A stretch of 39,046 nt of DNA from Planctomycetaceae bacterium. GTDB taxonomy: Bacteria > Planctomycetota > Planctomycetia > Planctomycetales > Planctomycetaceae. The notes under the pieces were generated by a model. It did not search any database and had not been told where the DNA came from. It worked only from the letters and a program-made list of their open reading frames with translations. Shown here one piece after another: positions 17,168 through 24,867 of the stretch (its first letter is position 1; every line of letters begins with the position of its first letter). Location of the stretch: positions 1 to 39,046 of the forward strand of contig JABISG010000155.1 in assembly GCA_018699955.1 (NCBI GenBank). The letters are read 5' to 3'. The translations under genes were made by a program, and so were the position numbers.

Positions 17168-19294
17168 GTGAAGACTCCCGCCTGGCGCTCGAAGCTGCAG
17201 TCCGACACGCAAAACGTGCAGCACGTCACCCGTCTCATGTCGATCCTGATGCAAAGGTTGCTATTGCATTTGTGGTTGAGTTTGAAGGCTGTCTGGAGAT
17301 TCGGTCTGCTGCGATCGATGCTGTTGTTGCCGTTGCTGATTCTGCGAACGGTTTTCTTTCCGCTACAGTGGCCAATCAGCATGCTCGGTAGTTCGTTGGC
17401 CTCGGGATGCCGCTGGGTTGCGGACGGACCGTTGCTGTCAATCGGTCGGGGATTGAGAGCAACCGTGACTGTACCGGTGCAGCTCGTTTCCAACGTTGTC
17501 TACAGGATTCGACAATGGTCGCACGAATCGGGCAGGCGTTGCGAGCGACAGTATCTGGAGCTGCGGGAACTCGGTTTTGTGAATGCGATGGCGCTGATGC
17601 CGTTTCTCATTGTGCGGTTGATTCAAGGAATCGTGCTGACGTTGCTCGCCGCAGTGCAGGGGGTTTGTCGCTGGTGCTGGCGCGGCGTTCAAGCCGGTGG
17701 CGCGTACGGCGTGGCCGCATTCGCGTGGTTTGTCGGCTGTTTCTCATTCACCGGCGGTTTGAAACGTGTGAAGCAGTTTGCTGCCATTGTCGGAACGTAC
17801 GTATCCGACTCGATTCCCGTTCGCATTGCGCGTTCGCTGTTTTCCACAAGCATGCAACTTGAAGGATCACCTTCCGAAACGCAGCCTGTGAAATCACCCG
17901 GCTGGAACGTACTCTCGCGGTCGTTTCGCGAACAGACGACTTGGGTGGTGGTGACAGCCACTGGAACGTTGGGACTGTTGTTGATGCTGTATCTGCAGTT
18001 CTCATCAACCTCGGCTGCGACCGATGATGACCGACCGCGCAACTCGGTGGTCGCGATGAACTCACCGCAATCAGAGAAGCGGCTCGATGACGTAACTCCC
18101 GTACCAATAGAGAACGATCAACAAGAACCGCCCGTCGCCAACGGCATCCAGGAATTCGAGCCTAACCCCTTTGCGACAGAGGAAGCTCCCAGCGTCGGCG
18201 AATCGTCTCCGAAAGCGGAAGTCGATCCTTTTGACGACCCATTTGGTCCGGAGCCACCGCCCGCGGAAATCAAAACTCCCATCGTCGAGCAACCTCCCGA
18301 TCCGCTGGACGATCCATTCGCCGATGAGCCTGGTGCCAGTTTGGAGATGACGGTTGGTTGGTTGGAAAGAGGACTTTCCTTCGATCAACTTCCCGGCAAC
18401 GAGTTTGTCGTCAGCGGATTCTCGTCGCTCGTGGAACCATCCGAAGCATTTCCGGTCTTCGGCCAAGCCGATGACGGCTGGAAACTATTTGACGTGACAA
18501 TTCCATCGGCACCAGGTCCGGCGGCGGCGCGAATGCAGTTGCTCGTACCCGACCTGATCGTACCTGCAAAGGTAGACGAGGGACCGATTGACCCGAACGA
18601 TGTGACACCGGGACCGAAAGAACTGAACGTGACCGTCTCGCGCGACCTACCGGAAGAAACGGCCGTTGGGCAACTGACAAGCTATCGCATTCTCGTGACG
18701 AACCAGGGACGAAGAACCGTTGATCGTGTGACGGTTGAAGAGCGGTTGCCGTCGGGATTTCGGGCCGTGGAAACGATGCCGCCCAGTTTGCTGCAGGACG
18801 AGAAACTCGTTTGGCAACTTGGTGCGTTACAGCCCGACGAACAACGCGAACTTCGCGTGAAGGTGATGCCGACGAAACTCGGATCCGTCGAAAACGTCGT
18901 TACTGTTCGACCCGTAGTGGCCGTTCTCGCGAAGACAATTGTAAGTGGACCGACATTGGCGACTTTACAGTTGGACGTGTCAGCACCGTTCCAAGTCACA
19001 TTTGGGGAGTCGTGCGTCGTTCAATTCAAGGTGACAAATACGAGTACACAGCAGTTCGATCGAGTGATCCTGCGCACCGCGTTGCCGACAAGTCTGTCGC
19101 ACAGAAAGGGAAGCAGCCTCGACTACCATCTCGATTCACTGGGGCCAGGAGAAACGCGACACGTCCAATTGACATTGCGAAGCGAGGCCATCGGCAGCGG
19201 AAGACTCAACGTCGGTCTCGTCGTCGGCAAAGAAATGTTCGAAGCGTCGAGTGTCACCGTGGAAATCGTGCAACCGGCCACACTGTTGCGTTGA
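17168..19294 (+). CDS. Multi-pass membrane protein with C-terminal DUF11-like domains
   Basis: The N-terminal part (about the first 220 residues) is hydrophobic and Arg/Trp-rich, with several probable membrane segments. A clear single membrane helix follows (VVVTATGTLGLLLMLYLQF). Next comes a long acidic, Pro-rich linker with repeated DPFDDPF / DPLDDPF motifs. The C-terminus holds two Ig-like domains of the DUF11 type: the first includes TSYRILVTNQGRRTVDRV and LPSGF, the second VVQFKVTNTSTQQFDRVILR. It is probably an inner-membrane protein with an extracytoplasmic adhesive or structural end; its function is unknown. The frame is open from 16925, but that part overlaps repeat element A. I chose a GTG at 17168 preceded by AAGG; an ATG at 17237 is an alternative. 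Confidence 0.7.
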   Translation: MKTPAWRSKLQSDTQNVQHVTRLMSILMQRLLLHLWLSLKAVWRFGLLRSMLLLPLLILRTVFFPLQWPISMLGSSLASGCRWVADGPLLSIGRGLRATVTVPVQLVSNVVYRIRQWSHESGRRCERQYLELRELGFVNAMALMPFLIVRLIQGIVLTLLAAVQGVCRWCWRGVQAGGAYGVAAFAWFVGCFSFTGGLKRVKQFAAIVGTYVSDSIPVRIARSLFSTSMQLEGSPSETQPVKSPGWNVLSRSFREQTTWVVVTATGTLGLLLMLYLQFSSTSAATDDDRPRNSVVAMNSPQSEKRLDDVTPVPIENDQQEPPVANGIQEFEPNPFATEEAPSVGESSPKAEVDPFDDPFGPEPPPAEIKTPIVEQPPDPLDDPFADEPGASLEMTVGWLERGLSFDQLPGNEFVVSGFSSLVEPSEAFPVFGQADDGWKLFDVTIPSAPGPAAARMQLLVPDLIVPAKVDEGPIDPNDVTPGPKELNVTVSRDLPEETAVGQLTSYRILVTNQGRRTVDRVTVEERLPSGFRAVETMPPSLLQDEKLVWQLGALQPDEQRELRVKVMPTKLGSVENVVTVRPVVAVLAKTIVSGPTLATLQLDVSAPFQVTFGESCVVQFKVTNTSTQQFDRVILRTALPTSLSHRKGSSLDYHLDSLGPGETRHVQLTLRSEAIGSGRLNVGLVVGKEMFEASSVTVEIVQPATLLR

Positions 19295-19354
19295 GGGCAT
19301 CCGCACGCGGCCCACTGTGCCGCGGCTAGACGATTTTAATGGGAAGAGTCTAGT

Positions 19355-19373
19355 GGCGGGGCATCGTCCCGCC
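19355..19373. terminator. Hairpin between convergent genes
   Basis: A 6-bp GC stem (ggcggg / cccgcc) with a 7-nt loop lies between the stop codons of two convergent genes; a second inverted pair, ctagac (19326-19331) / gtctag (19348-19353), lies just before it. No T-tract follows, so this is a weak bidirectional terminator candidate. Confidence 0.35.
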
Positions 19374-19379
19374 GCGTAC

Positions 19380-20099
19380 TCAGGCGGCCGATCGCGCTGA
19401 TTGCAGTGCCTGGCAACAGGGCGGACGTTGCAGGCGAGCGGCCGAAGCGGCGAACTCCAGCCAGTCGTCGCGCGATATCGGCATGGCCGGAATTTGCATT
19501 GTTGCGGTCAAGTATCCGGTGGGCCGTTGCCCCACGAGTAACGACTTCCACGTGTTTGGCTTGGCGTAGCTATCGGGTAGCACCGATGTCTGGGCAACGC
19601 CAGGGAAGGCTGCAAGATGTGCCTGGTAACAGTCCATCGAATGGACGGCCGGTGATTCGAGTTGTGCCGCACCGGTTCGAGCGAGGAAGACCAGCACGCG
19701 TCCCGGTCGCAGGCAAGACAGCAGATTGGCCGTCGCCATCAGCGATCTCTCGGAGAACAGATCGTCGTCATAGCTGGCAAAGTCCCGTAGCAGTACGACG
19801 TCGAATTCACGCAAGCCCGTGATTGCCGTCTCATCGAAGGGGCTATGGCGCAGGTCGAGAGTCGGCGCGAGTTGTCGAGACGCCTCAATGACCTTTTCGC
19901 TGCGATCGATGCCGGTCACATCGAATCCCAATTGATGCAGGAAATGAACGAGTTGACCGGAGCCACAACCGACATCCAGAATGCTCGATCCGATGGGAAG
20001 ATCGTGCTTGACGATGACGTGCCGTAACACGCGCCGCGACAAGCCGGGCAATTCCGGCGGAGTGGCATTGTCGAACATTTTGACTGTTGAATTGCCCAC
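19380..20099 (-). CDS. Class I SAM-dependent methyltransferase
   Basis: This 239-aa soluble protein has the SAM-binding motif I ILDVGCGSGQL (40-50), an acidic motif II region (FDVTGIDRSEK) and a motif IV-like EFDVVLLRDF, the standard pattern of small-molecule methyltransferases. The acceptor cannot be inferred. The frame is open another 65 codons upstream, but that part runs into the repeat element. I chose a GTG at 20099 because AGGGGGA precedes it at good spacing; an ATG at 20078 is the alternative. The kinase-like gene on the other side of repeat element B is transcribed divergently. Confidence 0.8.
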   Translation of the reverse strand: MGNSTVKMFDNATPPELPGLSRRVLRHVIVKHDLPIGSSILDVGCGSGQLVHFLHQLGFDVTGIDRSEKVIEASRQLAPTLDLRHSPFDETAITGLREFDVVLLRDFASYDDDLFSERSLMATANLLSCLRPGRVLVFLARTGAAQLESPAVHSMDCYQAHLAAFPGVAQTSVLPDSYAKPNTWKSLLVGQRPTGYLTATMQIPAMPISRDDWLEFAASAARLQRPPCCQALQSARSAA

Positions 20100-20250
20100 G
20101 AAAATCCCCCTGAAAGTGGGCCAACGCAGAGAATTAGACCGTCTCGAAGTGCTGCGCGGCGGTAATGTATTGGAGTTGGCAAACCGAGTCAATATGGGGT
20201 GTGCGTCAAATGCGGAAGAAGATGTATTACCTGCGCTCTCGGCTCTTTCA

Positions 20251-20565
20251 TTTGACGCAAAGGCGCGGAGCGGCGAAGAATCGCAAAGAGGCAAAGAGGT
20301 AAGAGGTAAGAGGTAAGAGGTAAGAGGTAAGAGGTAAGAGGTAAGAACGGCGAGAGATACGTGCGAAAGACTCGGTAGGAGTTGCTTTGTTGGGAAAGCA
20401 ACTTCCGTGCGTCTTCACACTGACCGGCGTAACACGACACGCACGTTGGGTCCGTAGAAAGACTTTGGGGGCTGTCAACCTTCGATCTTCTACGTTGAAA
20501 ATTCCAAGCATCTCTTTATCTTCTTTTCTTTGCGGACCTTTGCCGCTCTGCGCTTTTGCGTCAAG
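20251..20565. repeat. Inverted-end element B (MITE-like), containing a 7-bp microsatellite
   Basis: The left end reads tttgacgcaaaggcgcggag (20251-20270) and continues with gcgaag/gcaaag words. The right end (20521-20565) is its approximate inverse, ending gctctgcgcttttgcgtcaa. The ends match element A. The interior carries the tandem heptamer at 20294-20342 and a separate hairpin with a 9-bp stem (agttgcttt / aaagcaact, 20380-20403). No transposase is encoded. The element lies in the divergent region between the methyltransferase and kinase-like genes (20100-20711), where no other gene was seen. Confidence 0.8.
20294..20342. repeat. 7-bp tandem repeat (aagaggt)7
   Basis: Seven perfect copies of aagaggt run head to tail within element B. 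Such simple repeats often vary in copy number through slippage. It lies in the divergent upstream region, outside the chosen coding starts. Confidence 0.95.
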
Positions 20566-20711
20566 AAAAGCAGGCTGGGCAACGCCGTCCTTGAGTAGTA
20601 GCGAGGCGGGGTTTGCGGAATCGGTCGGTCCGGCTAGAATGCCGCCGCTTCTGGCGAACGCCCATTCCTATCAAACCCATTCCAATCCAACAGTGCCGAG
20701 TGCGCTCTGCA

Positions 20712-21560
20712 ATGACGATGAACGAGCCGACTTACCAACTCAGACGATCTCATGGAGTCGGCTATGCCGTCGCCGGGTTTTCACGGGCCTGCTTGATTCG
20801 CCTCATCGACTTTCCCGACATGCCGTTGCGGACAAACGTCCACGAGACAGTGAAAGTGGGGGGGACGGCGCTGCTGGTGCGTACGGAATTTCCCGTTGAG
20901 AACCGGCGGATTTCGGCCGCCTACAAACGCGTTCGCCGCCGCAACTGGTGGAAGGTGCTGACCGGATTTTTCCGGACCAATCGGCAATTGAGAACCTGGC
21001 GGCTGGGACGACAGTTGCTCGAATACAACATCACCACGCCACGCCCGCTGGCGGTTATTGTGCCACGCTGGTACCAAATTGGCGTCGAAGCATATCTCGC
21101 CATCGAATGGATCGATGGTGCGCGAAATCTCAGGCAGGTTGCGCTGTCGTTAAGCCAATTCACATCAACGACGCGCCGGTCGTTCACGCACGCGGCCGCA
21201 ACGGGTGTCGGCGAACTCATCGCTCGCATGCACGAGGCACGGATTAGTCATCGCGACTTGAAAGCAACCAACCTGTTGCTCAGAAAAACAGCGTCTGGTG
21301 TCGAATCCTACGTGATCGATCTGGATGGCGCCCAGCATCACCTGCGACGGTTGGGTTGGCACCAGCGTTTTTGTAATCTCTCGCGGCTGGAACTCAGCTC
21401 ACGCGAGTTACCGTCAATATCAAATGCCGACCGATTGCGGTTGCTGAAGGCGTATCTCGATGCGTCCACCGCACCCAAACCGCAGTGGAAAACGGCATGG
21501 CAAGAATTGAGGGAGATTACCGGCCAGCGCGCATTGCGACCGAAACGTCGTGCGGCATAG
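20712..21560 (+). CDS. WaaP/Kdo-kinase-like lipopolysaccharide kinase family protein
   Basis: This 282-aa protein has a minimal protein-kinase-like fold of the Kdo/WaaP family, which phosphorylates sugars in the LPS core at the inner membrane. Visible are a probable ATP-binding lysine in AYKRVRRRNWW (K72), the catalytic loop SHRDLKATNLLL (HRD at 180-182, N187) and the metal-binding VIDLDGAQ (DLD at 203-205, in place of DFG). The N-terminal ATP lobe is short, as usual for this family. The start at ATG 20712 (another ATG at 20718) avoids an upstream extension that overlaps repeat sequence. Planctomycetes are known to make LPS-like molecules, so a role in the envelope is plausible. It converges on the phosphohexomutase gene with a 10-bp gap. 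Confidence 0.82.
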   Translation: MTMNEPTYQLRRSHGVGYAVAGFSRACLIRLIDFPDMPLRTNVHETVKVGGTALLVRTEFPVENRRISAAYKRVRRRNWWKVLTGFFRTNRQLRTWRLGRQLLEYNITTPRPLAVIVPRWYQIGVEAYLAIEWIDGARNLRQVALSLSQFTSTTRRSFTHAAATGVGELIARMHEARISHRDLKATNLLLRKTASGVESYVIDLDGAQHHLRRLGWHQRFCNLSRLELSSRELPSISNADRLRLLKAYLDASTAPKPQWKTAWQELREITGQRALRPKRRAA

Positions 21561-21570
21561 AAAAGCGGCC

Positions 21571-22920
21571 CTATTTCACTGCCTCCGCCACCCGCTGGAC
21601 CGCCACACGACACAACTCGGTTGCTGTTTCCAGCGAATTCGTTTCAGCAATCACGCGGATGATGGGCTCGGTATTGCTGGCGCGAACCTGGACCCACCGG
21701 TCGTCCCAATCGAGCCGTAAACCATCGCCCTCAGTGGCGGCGGCATCGGGAAACGCGGCTGTGAGCGCATCGCAGGCTGCGTCAACGCGTTCGCGGGGAC
21801 AGGTCAACTTGTCTTTGACGATGAAATAGGCGGGCAGTGAATCCGCCCAGTCGGACAGCGTGCCGCCGCGCGACGTCAATCCATCGAGCACGTAGGCCAT
21901 CGAAACGAAACTATCGCGGACGTAGCCGACGCGGGGCTCGATCACGCCACCGTTTCCTTCACCGCCGAGAATTGCTCCGACAGATTTCATCGCGGCGACA
22001 ACGTGGGCTTCGCCAACATGCGTGCGATGAAACTCGCAACCATGTTTCGCTGCAATGTCGGCATTCACGCGACTGGTGGACCCGTTGACCACCAGCGGTC
22101 CCTTCTCCCGCGCGAGACGATCGTCGGCGCAGAGCGCCAGCGTCAGTTCCTCGCCAATGTAACGTCCGTTGTTATCGACAATCGCCAACCGGTCGGCATC
22201 GGGGTCCTGCGCGAATCCGACATCGGCCCCACGATCCCGCACGGCGGTACACAGCCCGTGGAGATTCTCGGCGATCGGTTCGGGCGTGTGTTCAAACTGC
22301 CCATCGGGTGTGCCGCCCAGCACGACGACTTCGCAGCCCAATTCTTCCAACAACCGTGGTCCCAATACGCCGCCCGAACCGTGATTACAATCGAGGATGA
22401 CTTTGATTCGGCGATCGTGGATCGCTGCAACATCGACGAGTTTCAGCACGCGATCCAGGTGCGGTTTCGAAGGATCATCGAGCGGTTCCACGGAACCCAG
22501 TCGGTCGTAACCAACGTATTCGATGCCATCGGTGTCGAGAATCTCAATCAACCGGCTGCCCTGTTCGGCGTTGAAAATTCCACCGGCTGGCGAGAATGGC
22601 TTCAGGCCGTTCCATTGAGCCGGGTTGTGGCTTGCCGTGATTTGCAGACCGCCGTCGGCCTTGAGATGATCAACGAGAACGCCGCAGGTTGGTGTGGAGG
22701 CAATGCCGGCATCGATCACGCGGCAACCGCTCGCCAGCAGTCCGGCCAGCACAGCGTGTTTGACCATCGGTCCGGTGGAACGACCGTCGCGCGCGAGGAC
22801 GATTGTTCCCCCGCCGTTCATCGTTCCCAGTGCGGCCGCAAATTGTATAACGTAATCGGGTTCCAGCCCGTTTCCGATCACGCCGCGCAGACCGGAAATG
22901 CTCAGAATTCGTTCGCTCAC
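21571..22920 (-). CDS. Phosphohexomutase (phosphoglucosamine/phosphomannomutase family)
   Basis: This 449-aa cytoplasmic enzyme interconverts hexose 1- and 6-phosphates. All four family loops are present: the phosphoserine loop TASHNP (S97), the metal-binding DPDADR (239-244), the sugar-specificity loop GEGNGGVIEP (320-329) and the C-terminal phosphate loop RASNTEPIIRV. The GEGNGG loop and the opening ISGLRGVIG suit a GlmM-like or ManB-like enzyme; the choice between glucosamine and mannose or glucose cannot be made by eye. The GTG at 22920 was chosen because GGAGG precedes it at ideal spacing; the frame extends 16 codons further. It follows plsC by 80 bp on the same strand. Confidence 0.92.
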   Translation of the reverse strand: MSERILSISGLRGVIGNGLEPDYVIQFAAALGTMNGGGTIVLARDGRSTGPMVKHAVLAGLLASGCRVIDAGIASTPTCGVLVDHLKADGGLQITASHNPAQWNGLKPFSPAGGIFNAEQGSRLIEILDTDGIEYVGYDRLGSVEPLDDPSKPHLDRVLKLVDVAAIHDRRIKVILDCNHGSGGVLGPRLLEELGCEVVVLGGTPDGQFEHTPEPIAENLHGLCTAVRDRGADVGFAQDPDADRLAIVDNNGRYIGEELTLALCADDRLAREKGPLVVNGSTSRVNADIAAKHGCEFHRTHVGEAHVVAAMKSVGAILGGEGNGGVIEPRVGYVRDSFVSMAYVLDGLTSRGGTLSDWADSLPAYFIVKDKLTCPRERVDAACDALTAAFPDAAATEGDGLRLDWDDRWVQVRASNTEPIIRVIAETNSLETATELCRVAVQRVAEAVK

Positions 22921-23000
22921 TCTGTCCTCCGTGGTTTCGCGTCTTTCGATCCGTCGAGCGCTTCGCAAGGCTGCGCGTCGGGGCTAAACAGCAAGTGCGA

Positions 23001-23687
23001 TCAACGTTTTCGCCACTCCTCGGCCTCTTGTTGGCAGGCGATGATCTTCTGGCGGATCAATTCGACCAACTCCTCCTCACGACCGCGTTTGGTGTACTGT
23101 TCGAGGTCGTCATACGTCAAGGGTTCGCCGAAAACCAGACAGACCCGCCGCGGCCGTGGAAACCACGCTTTTCGGGGCAGCGATTCGTGCGCACCGGCGA
23201 TACCAACCGGAATCACCGGTAATTTACCACGACGAATGAGGGCCACGAATCCCGGTTTCAACGGACCGACCGAACCGTCGTTGGTACGCGTGCCTTCGGG
23301 AAAAATGCCGACGAGAAACCCGTGCTTCATCCGCCGGACCGACTCCCGCAAGCTCTCGGTCCCCGCCGATTCCCGTTTGATCGTCATCACATAGGTCTGC
23401 CTGAAAATCCAACCGACGAGGGGAATTCGAAGCAGTGAGTCGCGGGCAATGTAGGTGACGGGCCGCTCGAACGGTGCTCCAACCAGAAACGGATCGAGCA
23501 TGCTCTGATGGTTTATCAGCAGCAACCCGCCCTCGTCGGTGGGGATACGGTCGATTCCACGAACGCGGTATCGCAACCAGAAGACGAAAAATAGCCGCAG
23601 GAAGAAGCGGCAGCCAGCCCAAAAGTAGTTCGGCCGAATGGGATGCGGCAATGTGGAATTGGCCGTTTCATCAGCAGCAGATGTCAT
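23001..23687 (-). CDS. plsC: 1-acyl-sn-glycerol-3-phosphate acyltransferase
   Basis: This 228-aa protein makes phosphatidic acid by acylating lysophosphatidic acid at the inner membrane. It has the catalytic NHQSMLDP block (H60 to D65, H-x4-D), the substrate-binding FPEGTR (128-133), and a GIFPEGTRTNDG context typical of the family. A hydrophobic segment (about 22-40) anchors it to the membrane. The ATG begins a single base after the stop codon of the BNR/sialidase-like gene, so the two genes are almost certainly translated from one transcript. The phosphohexomutase gene follows. Confidence 0.92.
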   Translation of the reverse strand: MTSAADETANSTLPHPIRPNYFWAGCRFFLRLFFVFWLRYRVRGIDRIPTDEGGLLLINHQSMLDPFLVGAPFERPVTYIARDSLLRIPLVGWIFRQTYVMTIKRESAGTESLRESVRRMKHGFLVGIFPEGTRTNDGSVGPLKPGFVALIRRGKLPVIPVGIAGAHESLPRKAWFPRPRRVCLVFGEPLTYDDLEQYTKRGREEELVELIRQKIIACQQEAEEWRKR

Positions 23688-23688
23688 T

Positions 23689-24759
23689 TTACTTCGGCCA
23701 ATTACCGTCGACGATGCCTCGCAAGACCAGTTTCTTCGGATCGATGACGACGTGTTTCACTTTTCGCCGCTTCCAGGTGTAGGTTGTGTGAATCAGGCCG
23801 TCGGCGGTTTGAATGACGGCTGGGTACGAGTATTCGCCCGGCTCGGTTTCCAACGCCACGGCGGCTTTCCACGCTTTTCCATTCGAGGAGACGGCGAGGT
23901 TGAGCGGGCTGCGTCCACGGCTGGTGTGATTGTAGACGAGAACCGCTCTACCGTCGGCCAGCGAGACGGCATCGATACCGCTGTTGGGATTCGGCAGATT
24001 CGTCTTCGCCGGTTTACTCCAGGAACGCCCCGAATCGGACGACCACGACTCGACGATTCGCCCCTGCCGACTGCGACAGAGGATCTGCAGCGCCTTGCCG
24101 TAATTCAATATCGTGGGCTGAATGATTCCCAATTCGTCGCCGAAGTTCAATGGTCCGCTGCTATGCCAACTTCGGCCCGTATCGGGCGTCCATTCCATGT
24201 GAACGCGCCAACCGTCGTGTTCGCTGCTCGACGGACAGAGCATGGTGCCATCGGCCAATTCGATCGGTTTGTTCTTAATGGGTCCCCAGAAACCGTCGGG
24301 CAATCGTGTCGCCTTCGACCATGATTTGCCGCCATCGGCCGATGTCTTGAGTTCGCCCCACCAGTCGCGCGGATTCGGCCCCACTTTGTAGAACAGCAAC
24401 AGCGGTCCGCTGCTGGGCTGAAACAATACCGGATTCCAGCAAGGGAAACGCAATTGGGCATTCTGAACACCGTTTGCAGTTTCGACGGGCTTTGACCAGC
24501 CGACATTGCCGTTCCGCGACACCCAAATGCCGACGTCGTTTCGGCCTTCCCGCGTGCCACCGAACCACGCCGCAACGAGGCCGCCATTGGACTCGACAAT
24601 TGTGGAAGCGTGACACTGCTCAAACGGTGCTTCGTTGTAAATGAATTCCTGCTTGACGATTGCCGCCTGTGGGTTTGGGCGCGACGATTCATCGTCCGCA
24701 AATGCTGACTGGCAGAGCGCGAACGATATCATCCAAACGAGACAACCAGGTCGCATCAT
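23689..24759 (-). CDS. Secreted BNR/sialidase-like (GH33-type) propeller protein
   Basis: This 356-aa protein has a signal peptide (about 1-21, ending in a SAFA-type cleavage site) and a six-bladed sialidase-like beta-propeller. Three Asp-box motifs are seen: SADGGKSW, TPDTGRSW and SSDSGRSW. FGGTREGRNDVGIW and the early ASTIVE segment match the BNR-repeat neuraminidase-like family, which is expanded in planctomycetes. Many such proteins are not proven sialidases, so the substrate should be regarded as unknown. It is the first gene of the minus-strand run that continues into plsC and the phosphohexomutase, although those two are cytoplasmic or membrane housekeeping functions. Confidence 0.88.
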   Translation of the reverse strand: MMRPGCLVWMISFALCQSAFADDESSRPNPQAAIVKQEFIYNEAPFEQCHASTIVESNGGLVAAWFGGTREGRNDVGIWVSRNGNVGWSKPVETANGVQNAQLRFPCWNPVLFQPSSGPLLLFYKVGPNPRDWWGELKTSADGGKSWSKATRLPDGFWGPIKNKPIELADGTMLCPSSSEHDGWRVHMEWTPDTGRSWHSSGPLNFGDELGIIQPTILNYGKALQILCRSRQGRIVESWSSDSGRSWSKPAKTNLPNPNSGIDAVSLADGRAVLVYNHTSRGRSPLNLAVSSNGKAWKAAVALETEPGEYSYPAVIQTADGLIHTTYTWKRRKVKHVVIDPKKLVLRGIVDGNWPK

Positions 24760-24826
24760 GATTCATCCTGTTGCTAATCGCGTAATGATTTTGGAAATGG
24801 TGCGTCAGTCAACGCGGTACGCATCA

Positions 24827-24843
24827 GGGGGCTTACGCCCCCC
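24827..24843. terminator. GC-rich hairpin after the second DUF1501 gene
   Basis: The sequence gggggc-ttac-gcccccc forms a tight 6-bp GC stem in the 108-bp gap between the DUF1501 stop codon and the BNR gene start. No T-run follows on the minus strand. It may work as a transcript-end stabiliser, or be one more dispersed GC palindrome of the kind scattered in this genome. Confidence 0.4.
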
Positions 24844-24867
24844 GCTCGCCAAGCTATCGCCGCAACA

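Noticed and set aside
20189..20511. Two minus-strand ORFs with repeated LTSYLLP
   Set aside because: The amino-acid repeat is just the translated heptamer microsatellite within element B.
22003..23394. 463-codon plus-strand ORF
   Set aside because: It is the complement of the phosphohexomutase and plsC genes, both of which have complete catalytic motifs on the minus strand.
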